From: Actinoalloteichus caeruleus DSM 43889
Lineage (GTDB): Bacteria; Actinomycetota; Actinomycetes; Mycobacteriales; Pseudonocardiaceae
Direction of reading: 5' to 3'
Assembly: GCF_000429185.2 (NCBI RefSeq)
Contig: NZ_AUBJ02000001.1
Coordinates: 3,286,001-3,350,000, forward strand
Length of the DNA: 64,000 bases
The notes beneath the pieces were generated by a model. It ran no database searches. It was not told the origin of the DNA and saw only the letters and a program-made list of their open reading frames with translations. Position 1 is the first letter of the stretch, and every line of letters starts with the position of its first letter. Shown one piece after another: positions 48,058-56,262 of this stretch. The position numbers were made by a program, and so were the translations under genes.

Positions 48058-49482
48058 TCAGGAGCCAGTGGGCTCGTCGCGCCCCCGGAACCGCTGCCAC
48101 TCGTCGCGACCGAGATCGCGGAAGTTCCGCCCGGCCTCGCTGAGGTTGGCGCGTTCCCCCTCCGGCACAGCGTTCCACGCCTGCTCGCCCGCCGACCGCA
48201 CAGCGCCGCCCGGGTCGCTGATCGCCGACTGCGTGGCGTTCCACGCCGTGGAGGCGCCGTCCCTCGCCGCGTTCCACGCCGAGCCGTCCCGCACCGCGTC
48301 GTAGGCGCCGCGCGCCCCGTCCCAGCCCTCGCGGGCCGCGTTGCCCACGTCGCGGGCGGCGTCGACGTGCTGACCGATCCGCTCCTGGTACTGGTCCCGC
48401 GCCCAGCCCGTGACACCGTCCCGGGCGGCGCCGTAGGCCGAGGACGCACCGTCGCGCACCGTCTGCCCCGGGTTCTCCCAGGCGTTCCTGGCCGCGTCAC
48501 GCCCCGACTCGTAGCCGTCCCGGACCGTGTCCCTGGCGTTCTGGTAGTCCTGCCGCAGGTCGGCGCGCAGGTCGTCGGCTGCGTGTTGGAGGCCGCTGCG
48601 CCCGTCCCGCTCGTCGATGCGGCGGTCGCGGTACTCGTCGTAGTCGGACCGGAAGTCGCGGGCGTCCCGGCTCATGTCCCGGAGGTCCCTGGTCGCCGAG
48701 GAGGCGTTGTCCCGGATCGACGCGGCGTTGTCCCGGATGTTGCCGACCTCGCCGGAGATGTCCCGCACCTCGTCGCTGATGTCGGTCAGCAGGTCCACGG
48801 CGTCGGACACGCTCCGGACGTCCTTGATCTCGGCCAGCTTCGAGCCGATCGTCTGGACCGACTCGAAGATCGCCTGCGCGCTCTCGATGATCGCCTGGAT
48901 CGAGTCGACGATCGCGATGATCTTCTGGTAGAGCTGGTAGGCGTCCCAGATCAGCTGGGCGGCCTTCACCCAGCCGTAGGCGGGGATCCAGATCTTGGCG
49001 ATCGCGTCGATCAGCTTCTGGACCAACCAGTCCAGCAGGCGCAGGGCCTGTTTGGCGAGCGCCTTCGACCCCTCGGCGGTCTGGGTGAACGCCATGCCGA
49101 TCAGCTTGGCGACGCCCTGTTCGACGAGCAGTCCCCCGCCCCAGACGACCTTGATGAACGTCTCGTGGGAGACCGCGGCCTCGCCGTCCCACTCCTGCCG
49201 GACGACCTCCACGTTGTCGTTCAACGCCTGGCGGAGCTCGCTGACGCCGTCGGCGACCTTGTTCCACGCCTCGCCGTTGGTGGCGATCTTGCCGAAGTCG
49301 CCCGTGATCGGCATGATCACGCCCTCGACGATGCTCTGACCGGTCACCTGTTGGAAGGCCCAGTCCACGCCGTAGACGCGCCAGCCGGCGTCCCGGACCA
49401 TCTGCTCGATCGACTCGCCGGGGTCGACGGGCTCGGGTGGTGACGAGAGTGCGGCCAGCGCGCTGGCGTCCTGGTAGCTCAT
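48058..49482 (-). CDS. Large WXG100-like protein with LEA-like repetitive tail
   Basis: A 474-residue protein. Residues 1-110 form helices with a WDG turn at 98-100, like the WXG motif of type VII substrates. Residues 110-230 are hydrophobic amphipathic helices (LVEQGVAKLIGMAF, LVQKLIDAIAKIWIP, YQKIIAIVDSIQAII). From about 235 to the end the chain is extremely hydrophilic, with Asp-Asn-Ala-Ser and Arg-Asp repeats and later repeats of the form A-ARDG-x-x-AW/Y, resembling LEA or phage-tail-associated coil proteins. No catalytic toxin motif recognised. ATG 49482 has a GGGGGAA ribosome binding site. See findings. Confidence 0.65.
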   Translation of the reverse strand: MSYQDASALAALSSPPEPVDPGESIEQMVRDAGWRVYGVDWAFQQVTGQSIVEGVIMPITGDFGKIATNGEAWNKVADGVSELRQALNDNVEVVRQEWDGEAAVSHETFIKVVWGGGLLVEQGVAKLIGMAFTQTAEGSKALAKQALRLLDWLVQKLIDAIAKIWIPAYGWVKAAQLIWDAYQLYQKIIAIVDSIQAIIESAQAIFESVQTIGSKLAEIKDVRSVSDAVDLLTDISDEVRDISGEVGNIRDNAASIRDNASSATRDLRDMSRDARDFRSDYDEYRDRRIDERDGRSGLQHAADDLRADLRQDYQNARDTVRDGYESGRDAARNAWENPGQTVRDGASSAYGAARDGVTGWARDQYQERIGQHVDAARDVGNAAREGWDGARGAYDAVRDGSAWNAARDGASTAWNATQSAISDPGGAVRSAGEQAWNAVPEGERANLSEAGRNFRDLGRDEWQRFRGRDEPTGS

Positions 49483-49525
49483 GGTGCGATTCCCCCAGTA
49501 GTGCGAAAGCTGCTCCGAGTGGCGG

Positions 49526-49852
49526 TCAGATGACCCGGTTCGCCTGTTCCATGATCTTGACCATGCGGTCCTGGACGGCCTGGTCAGCGGCGGCGTAGAC
49601 CTCCGCGTTCCTCCGGATTCCGTCCGCGGTGCCGCCGAGCCGGTCCTGCCCGAAGTTCAACGTCTCGCCGAACAGGGTGCCGACCAGGTCGACGCCCGGG
49701 TGCAGCAGCGCGAGCAGACCGGTGAAGCCGGACTTGTCGCAGCCGTACCGCACGGCGTACTCGCGGAGCGCGTCGAAGGCGCCCTGGAGGTCGTCCAGGC
49801 TCCGCGCGTAGCCCTCCAGCGAGTCGACATCGACCTGGAACTGCTCGCTCAT
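49526..49852 (-). CDS. ESX-1 secretion-associated (DUF2580-like) substrate
   Basis: A 108-residue protein of helix-turn-helix type with DVDSLEGYARSLDDLQ in the first helix, the characteristic opening of DUF2580/EspC proteins. The C-terminal helix contains YAAAD (residues 86-90), fitting the general type VII secretion signal YxxxD/E. It is 43 bases upstream of the 474-residue gene. No ESX machinery is in the window. Confidence 0.75.
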   Translation of the reverse strand: MSEQFQVDVDSLEGYARSLDDLQGAFDALREYAVRYGCDKSGFTGLLALLHPGVDLVGTLFGETLNFGQDRLGGTADGIRRNAEVYAAADQAVQDRMVKIMEQANRVI

Positions 49853-50033
49853 CCAATTCCTCCTCGAATTCGGCGGTCTGGGTCGGACGCGCCGCGCCGC
49901 CCCGCGGTGCCCTCCACGGGAGATCGCGCGGGGACCCCGGAACCCGGTCCGTGCCCCGGAGCGGACGGAGCGGCACGGGTACCCGCGCCGCGTTCCGCCC
50001 GGTGCCGCCGCGGACCCGGCGGTGGGGGTCGGC

Positions 50034-50618
50034 TCAGTTCGCCCCGCGCCGCCGGGACAGCGCCCCGGCCACCACGTGCGCGAGCACCGCCGCGAGCAGG
50101 GGGAGGACCACCAGGAGACCGACCCGCCAGGTCCAGCCCCGGGACAGCACCTCACCGGCCCGCTCGACGTCCTCCGAGTACACCCGCACCTGGGCCCGCT
50201 CGTTGTCCGAGCAGTGCAGTTCGCCCGGGGCGGCCACCTGGGGCGTCCCCCGCCAGGCGAGGTCGCCGTACTCCCTGGCGTAGGTGAGGCGCACCGTCTC
50301 CCAGGCGCCGTCGGCGCCCCGAACGGAACACTGGGTGAGGGTCCCCGCCTCGGACCTGTCGGCGGTGAGCAGCAGTTCGCCGCCGTCCCAGTCCAGGAAC
50401 TCCATGCCGAAGCGCTGTTCCTCGCCGGTGTCCTGGTAGGCGACGCTCTCCTGGGAGCGGACGGCCCGCAGCGTGTCCCGCCCGAACACCGTCGGGACGT
50501 AGACGAGGAACAGCTGGTACACGAGCACCCCGACGGAGACGGCGACCATCGCCAGGGTGAACCAGATCGCGTACTTCGCGCGCGGGGTCGTCGTCGTCAC
50601 CTGACCGCTCTCACTCAC
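50034..50618 (-). CDS. Two-helix membrane protein at the head of the ESX-like operon
   Basis: A 194-residue protein with a membrane helix near each end (AIWFTLAMVAVSVGVLVYQLFLV and VGLLVVLPLLAAVLAHVVAG) and an extracytoplasmic domain in between with two cysteines (TQCS, ELHC). GTG 50616-50618 is the start chosen; GTG 50600 is possible. The function is unknown. It is 181 bp upstream of the DUF2580-like gene on the same strand, so cotranscription is plausible but unproven. Confidence 0.65.
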   Translation of the reverse strand: MSESGQVTTTTPRAKYAIWFTLAMVAVSVGVLVYQLFLVYVPTVFGRDTLRAVRSQESVAYQDTGEEQRFGMEFLDWDGGELLLTADRSEAGTLTQCSVRGADGAWETVRLTYAREYGDLAWRGTPQVAAPGELHCSDNERAQVRVYSEDVERAGEVLSRGWTWRVGLLVVLPLLAAVLAHVVAGALSRRRGAN

Positions 50619-50702
50619 ACGTCCCGGCCCGCCGCCGAGACCCCGGCGAACGGGGGCCACGCCGTCCTGAGTGGACCAGTGGCACCCGGGCAACCCTTTT
50701 CA

Positions 50703-50732
50703 CGTCCCGGGTGACTCTAGGCACCCGGGACG
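50703..50732. terminator. Hairpin downstream of pepA
   Basis: A perfect 11-bp stem CGTCCCGGGTG / CACCCGGGACG with an 8-base loop; on the minus strand it follows the pepA stop by about 100 bases and precedes the ESX-like operon. Confidence 0.6.
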
Positions 50733-50835
50733 GCGACCACGGGTGATACCCGAGCTAAGTGACCAGCGCCACAACAGGATGACGGGGAACCGGTCGTCGG
50801 GCACCGGGTGATCGGTGGAGCGGTCAGGTCGACGA

Positions 50836-52374
50836 TCAGCGCCGGGCGCGGTCCCGGGCGAGGCCGACCAGCGTCCGCGCCGCGAAGCCGCTCGCTCCCG
50901 TGGTCACCTCCGCGTAGTCGCGGTCTGACCGGGCGGGACCGGCCACGTCGAGGTGCGCCCACCGCGTCGCGCCGGTGAACTCCCGCAGGAAGAGGGCCGC
51001 GGTGATGCCACCGGGCCCCGGCGGGCACTGGCGCACGTCCCCGATCTCCCCCGTGACCTCGGAGGCGTACTCGTCGAGGAGCGGCATCCGCCACCACGCC
51101 TCGCCGACGGCCTCGCCGGCGGAGACCAGCTCGCGGGCGAGTTCGTCGTCGTCGGTGAGGACCCCGCCGGTGCGCAGACCGAGCGAGACCTTCATCGCGC
51201 CGGTCAGGGTGGCGACATCCACCAGCACGTCGGCGCCGAGGTCGCGAACCGCGTAGGCGAGGGCGTCGGCCAGGACCAGGCGGCCCTCGGCGTCGGTGTT
51301 GGTGATCTCGGTGGTGGTGCCGCCGTAGTGGCGCACCACGTCCCCCGGCCGGTACGACGATCCCGAGACGTGGTTCTCGGCGCAGGGCACCAGCCCGGTC
51401 ACCCGGATGGGGAGGCCGAGCCGGGCCACGGCACGCACCGCCGCGATCACGGCACCACCGCCGGCCATGTCCGTCCGCATGAGGTGCATGCCCTCGGCCG
51501 GTTTCAGGGACAGCCCACCGGTGTCGAAGGTGATTCCCTTCCCCACCAGCACGAGGTGCGGACCGGTGCCGCTGTCCGAGGGCCGCCAGGAGAGTTCGAC
51601 GAGCCTGGGTGGGCGTCGGGACCCCCCGCCGACGGCGAGCACGCCGCCGAAGCCCCGGTCGCGCAACCAGGTCTCGTCCCGAACGGTCACGTCAAGACCG
51701 GGGACGTCCTCGGCGAGCAGCGCGGCCGAGTCGGCCAACCAGGCCGGGTCCTTCACGTTGGAGGGTGTGTTCGCGAGATCCCTGGCCACCGAGGTGGCCT
51801 CCGCCAGGACGCTCGCCTCGGCGAGTGCCTCCCCGGTGGCCACCGGGTCGAGGGCGGCCGGGGGGCGAACGAGGAAGGTCGGCGGGGTCAGGCGGGGCTC
51901 GTCCGCGCTCACCCTGAACCGGTAGCCGCCGAGCAGCAGCCCGGTGGCCAGGGCGACGACCGCGTCGCCGTCGGTCTCCTCCGGGAGCAGGGCGGTCACC
52001 TGGTCGGCGACCGGTTGCTCGGGTTCCGCCGCCCGGCGGTCGCGGACCGCACGGGCGAGGACGGCGCCGGCCCGCCGCCAGTCCGAGGCCGTTCCCGCAC
52101 CCACGCCCACGACCCACGCCGGTTCGGGGTCGGCGGGAACCAGCTGGATGGAGCCCGCCTTCCCGGTGAAACCGGCGGTGGTGAGCCAGTGCCGGACGCC
52201 CTGGTACGTTCCGGGCAGGTCCGGCAGGCGTACCGACTCCGCGTCGTCGGCGCCGACGACGAACGCGGCGATCGCGGTCGACCGGTCGCGGTCATCGCCC
52301 TCGAGGACGACGGTGGGCGAGGGAGTGGGGAACCGGCCGGTGAGGTCCGGGGTGGACGGAGGGGAAACGGACAA
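50836..52374 (-). CDS. pepA: Leucyl aminopeptidase (M17)
   Basis: A 512-residue cytosolic aminopeptidase. The M17 signature NTDAEGRLVLADAL is present, with the metal/active-site segments GKGITFDTGGLSLKP and DMAGGGAV. The start is TTG 52374, since GAGGAG lies 8 bases before it; an in-frame GTG at 52395 falls within that ribosome binding site region. PepA hydrolyses N-terminal residues and in some bacteria binds DNA. Confidence 0.92.
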   Translation of the reverse strand: MSVSPPSTPDLTGRFPTPSPTVVLEGDDRDRSTAIAAFVVGADDAESVRLPDLPGTYQGVRHWLTTAGFTGKAGSIQLVPADPEPAWVVGVGAGTASDWRRAGAVLARAVRDRRAAEPEQPVADQVTALLPEETDGDAVVALATGLLLGGYRFRVSADEPRLTPPTFLVRPPAALDPVATGEALAEASVLAEATSVARDLANTPSNVKDPAWLADSAALLAEDVPGLDVTVRDETWLRDRGFGGVLAVGGGSRRPPRLVELSWRPSDSGTGPHLVLVGKGITFDTGGLSLKPAEGMHLMRTDMAGGGAVIAAVRAVARLGLPIRVTGLVPCAENHVSGSSYRPGDVVRHYGGTTTEITNTDAEGRLVLADALAYAVRDLGADVLVDVATLTGAMKVSLGLRTGGVLTDDDELARELVSAGEAVGEAWWRMPLLDEYASEVTGEIGDVRQCPPGPGGITAALFLREFTGATRWAHLDVAGPARSDRDYAEVTTGASGFAARTLVGLARDRARR

Positions 52375-52577
52375 CGGGAGATCTCCTCGTGACACGGGTG
52401 TCGTCTACTCCTGCGGTGGCGAGCTGGTCGGCGGTGGGGCGCGGGTGGACCTGGCTGGTGCCAGCCTCCCGGGCCGGGAGATGCCGAGGGCCCCGGTCGT
52501 GGAGCTTTACCGGGGCCCGACTCGCGTACTCGGGCGTCGCGGCGGGTGGGTGGACCCACCGAGCCTCAGCCGCGACG

Positions 52578-52745
52578 TCAGCCCGTAGCGGCCTTCAGCG
52601 CGTCGCCCAGGTCACTGGCCTCCTCCGCCGACATCTCGACGACGAGGCGCCCACCACCCTCGAGCGGAACGCGCATGACGATCCCGCGTCCCTCCTTCGT
52701 CACCTCGAGGGGACCGTCGCCGGTCCGGGGCTTCATGGCCGCCAT
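52578..52745 (-). CDS. DUF3117 protein, 55 residues
   Basis: The short sequence MAAMKPRTGDGPLEVTKEGR followed by GIVMRVPLEGGGRLVVEM is unmistakable DUF3117, equal to Rv1211. It is too short to be found by length filters. ATG 52743-52745 has a GGAGGGA ribosome binding site. The protein is conserved through actinobacteria; its function is unknown. Confidence 0.93.
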   Translation of the reverse strand: MAAMKPRTGDGPLEVTKEGRGIVMRVPLEGGGRLVVEMSAEEASDLGDALKAATG

Positions 52746-52900
52746 AGCGTGCTCCCTCCATCAACATCTTCCACCTGACGTACCGCACCGTCCGCCGGTG
52801 ACCGGGTCATTCTCCCCTATCGGCGGCGACCGGTGAAACCGAACCGGTCTCTTCGTGTCGCGTGCGCTGATCCACAGGTGCTGGTAGGGCGGGCCCGAAG

Positions 52901-53719
52901 GTGCCAGACTCAGGCGTCGTGCGGGCACGCTCGGCGATCTTCGACCTCTTCGGCGGACACCTCCGCCGCCGGGGCGGAGCTGTCACGATCGCCGCGCTGG
53001 TCAGGTTGATGGAACCCCTCGGTTTCGCCGGTCCCGCCGTGCGAACGGCGGTGTCCCGCACCGTCAGGCAGGGGTGGCTGCGGCCAACACGCTTGCCGTC
53101 CGGTCCGGGTTACGCGCTGACGCCGAAGGCGGAACGGCGGCTGGACGAGGCCGCCGGGAGGATCTACCGCACCCGCGACTGGTCGTGGGACGGGAACTGG
53201 CATCTCCTGGTGCTCACCGGCGTGTCGGACCGCCACCGGCGGGAGCGGATCGCCGCCTCGCTCGGGTTGCTCGGCTACGGCGAGGTGGAACCACTGGTGT
53301 GGGTCGCGCCCCGCCCGTCACCGGAACTCCCGGACCTGCTCACCAGTGAGGACCTCACAGCCCACGCGTTCCTCGCCGCCCACCAGGGCTCCGACCGTGA
53401 CCTGGCCGGCAGGGCCTGGGACCTGGTGGGGCTCTCCCGCGACTACGCGGCGTTCGTGGCGCGGTGGCGGCCCCTGGCGGCGGCGGTCGACGAGTCACGG
53501 GAACCGGCGGCCTTCGCCGCCTCCCAGCGGCTGTTGCACGACTGGCGCAAGTTCCTCTTCCGGGACCCGGGGCTGCCGCCGGCCCTGCTCCCGGCCGACT
53601 GGACCGGCCACCGGGCGGCCGAGTTGTTCGACGGCGAGACGGCCCGGTTCGCCCCGGCGGCCGACCGCTACGTCGAGAGGTGCCTGGCCGCTCCGCCGCC
53701 GGCGCTCCCCACCCCGTGA
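52901..53719 (+). CDS. PaaX-family transcriptional repressor
   Basis: A 272-residue regulator: the N-terminal winged helix is ARSAIFDLFGGHLRRRGG ... VRTAVSRTVRQGWLRPTRLPSGPGY, and the C-terminal dimer/effector domain follows. PaaX repressors sense phenylacetyl-CoA. It precedes an enoyl-CoA hydratase/isomerase by 64 bp, consistent with local control. Start GTG 52901 or GTG 52919. Confidence 0.86.
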   Translation: MPDSGVVRARSAIFDLFGGHLRRRGGAVTIAALVRLMEPLGFAGPAVRTAVSRTVRQGWLRPTRLPSGPGYALTPKAERRLDEAAGRIYRTRDWSWDGNWHLLVLTGVSDRHRRERIAASLGLLGYGEVEPLVWVAPRPSPELPDLLTSEDLTAHAFLAAHQGSDRDLAGRAWDLVGLSRDYAAFVARWRPLAAAVDESREPAAFAASQRLLHDWRKFLFRDPGLPPALLPADWTGHRAAELFDGETARFAPAADRYVERCLAAPPPALPTP

Positions 53720-53750
53720 CGGCGTCCTCGCTCCCCCTCCCGCGACAGCG

Positions 53751-53773
53751 ACACGAACAGGGACACGAACAGG
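53751..53773. repeat. Duplicated ribosome binding site region of the enoyl-CoA hydratase gene
   Basis: ACACGAACAGG occurs at 53751-53761 and again at 53763-53773, the second reading into AGGAAGG, the ribosome binding site for ATG 53784. Confidence 0.7.
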
Positions 53774-53783
53774 AAGGCACCGC

Positions 53784-54587
53784 ATGTCCGCTGAGAGCTC
53801 AGAACCGGTCCTGCTGGTCGACGACGCCGCCGGAGTGCGCACCCTGCTGCTCAACCGGCCGGCGGCGTTCAACTCGCTGACCCTGGAGTTGAAGGAGTCC
53901 CTGCTCGGTTCGTTACGGGCGGCGTCCCAGGACAGCTCCATCCGCGCGGTCGTCATCAGCGGCTCGGGGGACGCGTTCTGCGCCGGTCAGGACCTCAAGG
54001 AACACGTCGAGGCCCTCCAGCGGGGGGACGGCTCGTCCTCAACCACGGTGGAGCGCCACTACAACCCGCTGATCGAGACGATCACCGGTATGCCGAAACC
54101 CGTGATCGCGGCGGTGAACGGGGCCGCGGCGGGCGCGGGGGCATCGCTGGCCTGCGCCGCGGACCTCCGCATCGCCGACCGGTCGGCCAGGTTCCTGATG
54201 GCCTTCGCGAACGTGGGGCTCTCCGCCGACTCCGGGGCGTCGTGGACGTTGCCAAGGCTCATCGGGTACGGCAGGGCGATGGAGATGATGCTGCTGGCCC
54301 AGCCGGTCGGCGCCGAGGAGGCCCTGGCTGTCGGGCTGGTCAACCGGCTGGTGCCGGACGGCACGGCCCTGGGGGCCGCCCAGGAGCTGGCGGCCAGGAT
54401 GGCGACCGGCCCGACCGCGTCCTTCGCGGCGCTCAAGGAGGCGCTGCGGCTGGGGGCGGCCAGCTCCCTCCCGGACGCGCTGGCGAACGAGGCCCGCCTC
54501 CAGCACGAGGCGGGGGGCAGCGCCGACCACCGGGAAGCCGTGGAGGCGTTCGTGGGCAAGCGCCCGCCCCGGTTCACCGGGAACTGA
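53784..54587 (+). CDS. Enoyl-CoA hydratase/isomerase (PaaG-like)
   Basis: A 267-residue crotonase. Oxyanion-hole segments are GDAFCAGQDL and NGAAAGAGASLA; the stretch YNPLIETITGMPKPVIAAVN and the FLMAFANVGLSADSG region are most like PaaG, the ring-1,2-epoxyphenylacetyl-CoA isomerase of phenylacetate breakdown. The rest of the paa pathway is not in the window, so the exact reaction is inferred from the PaaX neighbour. ATG 53784 has an AGGAAGG ribosome binding site. Confidence 0.85.
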   Translation: MSAESSEPVLLVDDAAGVRTLLLNRPAAFNSLTLELKESLLGSLRAASQDSSIRAVVISGSGDAFCAGQDLKEHVEALQRGDGSSSTTVERHYNPLIETITGMPKPVIAAVNGAAAGAGASLACAADLRIADRSARFLMAFANVGLSADSGASWTLPRLIGYGRAMEMMLLAQPVGAEEALAVGLVNRLVPDGTALGAAQELAARMATGPTASFAALKEALRLGAASSLPDALANEARLQHEAGGSADHREAVEAFVGKRPPRFTGN

Positions 54588-54596
54588 CCGTCGGCG

Positions 54597-54633
54597 GGGC
54601 TCCGGCCGGGCGGACCGGCTCGGACCGGAGCCC
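54597..54633. terminator. Hairpin between convergent genes
   Basis: A perfect 9-bp stem GGGCTCCGG / CCGGAGCCC separated by 19 bases that can pair internally. It is between the hydratase stop (54587) and the SRPBCC stop (54651). Confidence 0.6.
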
Positions 54634-54650
54634 ACCGGCCATGCCGCCGT

Positions 54651-55103
54651 TCAGCCAGCCTCCCGCCGGCACAACTCGGCCAACCGCTGGCCCGAACGAC
54701 GCAGGCCCCAGGCGAACCCGGGTCGCACGACCGGCCACCCGAACCGGCCGACCTGACCGAAGGGCAGGACCAGCCGTTCGCTCCAGAGGAAGGTCGACGC
54801 CGCCGGTCCCCGCGCCACGACCTCGAAGATGCCGTCGCCGCGCACGAGCCGCCCGGTGTGCCGGACGACGCAGCGGTGGGGCGGGGACCACTCGGTGATC
54901 TCCATCGAGTCCAGCGCGCCCAGGCCCGCGACCCCGGTGAAGGCGACCATGCGGGAGCCGACCCCGCGCCCGTCACCCGATACCAGGTGCACCTCGGTGC
55001 CGAGCATCCACTCCCGCTGCCGGGGCCAGTCGGTGACCACCGACCACACGACCTCGGCGGCGGCCTCGATGTCCACGCTCTCCCGTACCGTGGCCGTGTT
55101 CAT
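54651..55103 (-). CDS. SRPBCC (START-like) family protein
   Basis: A 150-residue polyketide-cyclase/START-like protein: VWSVVTDWPRQREWMLGTEV at the N-terminus, then beta strands with GSRMVAFTGVAGLGALDSMEI and the long C-terminal helix. Ligand unknown. Its ATG (55101-55103) overlaps the TGA of the DivIVA-like gene (ATGA), so the two are coupled. Confidence 0.85.
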   Translation of the reverse strand: MNTATVRESVDIEAAAEVVWSVVTDWPRQREWMLGTEVHLVSGDGRGVGSRMVAFTGVAGLGALDSMEITEWSPPHRCVVRHTGRLVRGDGIFEVVARGPAASTFLWSERLVLPFGQVGRFGWPVVRPGFAWGLRRSGQRLAELCRREAG

Positions 55104-55498
55104 CTGGCGTCGCCTCCCTGTTCCGTTCCCGGTTCCCGCTGCTGGCCGCCCCGATCGGCGCGCTGCCCCTCCACGGGTTCCGGTTCCCGCCGGAGGTCCT
55201 CGCACCGCGCGAGGCGCGCCTCCAGTCCGGCGACCCGCGCGCGCAGGCGGTCCAGCTCGTCCGCCACCTCCGCCAGCGCCCAGTCCACCTCGGTCATGCG
55301 GTACCCGCGGACCGCCTGTTGGAACCGCAGCGCCCGGACGTCGGAGCCGGTCGGAGCCCGCTCCGGCAGCGTGGTCGGCGTGACACCGGGCGGCAGCGGG
55401 GCGAGTTCCTCACCTCGGCCGAAGACCAGGGAAGCCAGCAGGAAGACCACGGCGGCCACCATCGCCACGATCAGGAAGTAGACAAACAGAGTGGTCAC
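55100..55498 (-). CDS. DivIVA-domain membrane protein
   Basis: A 132-residue protein: one N-terminal membrane helix (LFVYFLIVAMVAAVVFLLASLVF), then VRALRFQQAVRGYRMTEVDWALAEVADEL, which is the DivIVA-repeat pattern (FxxxxRGYxxxEVD), and a coiled-coil end. It matches Rv1209 by position near folP2. Such proteins locate to curved or growing membrane. GTG 55496-55498 is the start. Confidence 0.87.
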   Translation of the reverse strand: MTTLFVYFLIVAMVAAVVFLLASLVFGRGEELAPLPPGVTPTTLPERAPTGSDVRALRFQQAVRGYRMTEVDWALAEVADELDRLRARVAGLEARLARCEDLRREPEPVEGQRADRGGQQREPGTEQGGDAR

Positions 55499-55576
55499 GG
55501 CACCACATCGTGGCACGAGCCGGGGCGGTCTCGCCGGGTGGCGGCGCGCTCGGCCCTCGGGTGACGGGCTGCCGGG

Positions 55577-55915
55577 TCAGGCGCGGGCGGCCTTCGACTC
55601 GGAACTGAGGACCCCCTCGATCGCGGCGGTGAACTCGCGCCAGGCGGCCCGCTCGGCGGTCAACGCGCGCTCTCCCGTCGAGGTCAGCCGGTAGGTGCGG
55701 CGCTTGCGCCCCGCCACCGTGCTCCAGGCGCTGCGTACGCACCCGGCCCTCTCCAACCGTCGCAGCGCCGGGTACACGGTGCCGGTGGGCAGGTCGAGGG
55801 CACCCCCGCTGCGCAGCTGCAACGCCTCGATGATCGCGTAACCGTGGAGCTGCCGACCATCGAGGGTGGCGAGCAGCAACGCGTCCAGATGTCCACGGAG
55901 TGCGTCCGACTTCAC
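55577..55915 (-). CDS. PadR-family transcriptional regulator
   Basis: A 112-residue PadR: GHLDALLLATLDGRQLHGYAI then GTVYPALRRLERAGCVRSAW and the wing GRKRRTYRLTSTGE. GTG 55913-55915 is seven bases after a TAGACT -10 (55928-55923), so the transcript is likely leaderless. A perfect 7-bp dyad (55931-55959) covers the promoter and is the probable operator. Confidence 0.88.
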   Translation of the reverse strand: MKSDALRGHLDALLLATLDGRQLHGYAIIEALQLRSGGALDLPTGTVYPALRRLERAGCVRSAWSTVAGRKRRTYRLTSTGERALTAERAAWREFTAAIEGVLSSESKAARA

Positions 55916-56262
55916 AGTGAGAAGTCTAATGCGTAGCGCTGCGTGGCCGGTAGCTACGCTACCCATACAGCGGTACCCGCGGGTCCGTCCGGGCGACGGT
56001 GGCCACGACCGGGCCAGCGGGGGCGTGACTCCCCCGGCCCGCGACGCCCACCGACCAGGTGGCCGCGGTCCACCGCCACCGCCACCCACCCCGGACTTTC
56101 CCCCGAAAGAAGGAATTTCTCGGACGTTCTGTAACTACTTCGAGTGAAGCACGCCAGGGGGTCCGCGAGACACGGGAACGCAGCGTCACCGGCACCGCGC
56201 CTGACTGGCGCGAGCACCGGAGGGCATGGGCCTCCTCGGCCCCTCGCCGGTGCCGGCCCCGC
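55916..56262. other. Intergenic region between padR and the folP-like gene
   Basis: Contains the padR promoter and dyad at the left. A less GC-rich stretch (56098-56150) has no recognised feature. No gene. Confidence 0.4.
55931..55959. promoter_or_regulatory. Candidate PadR operator
   Basis: GCGTAGC (55931-55937) and GCTACGC (55953-55959) form a perfect 7-bp inverted repeat with a 15-base spacer, immediately upstream of the padR -10 TAGACT and spanning the -35 position. Confidence 0.55.
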
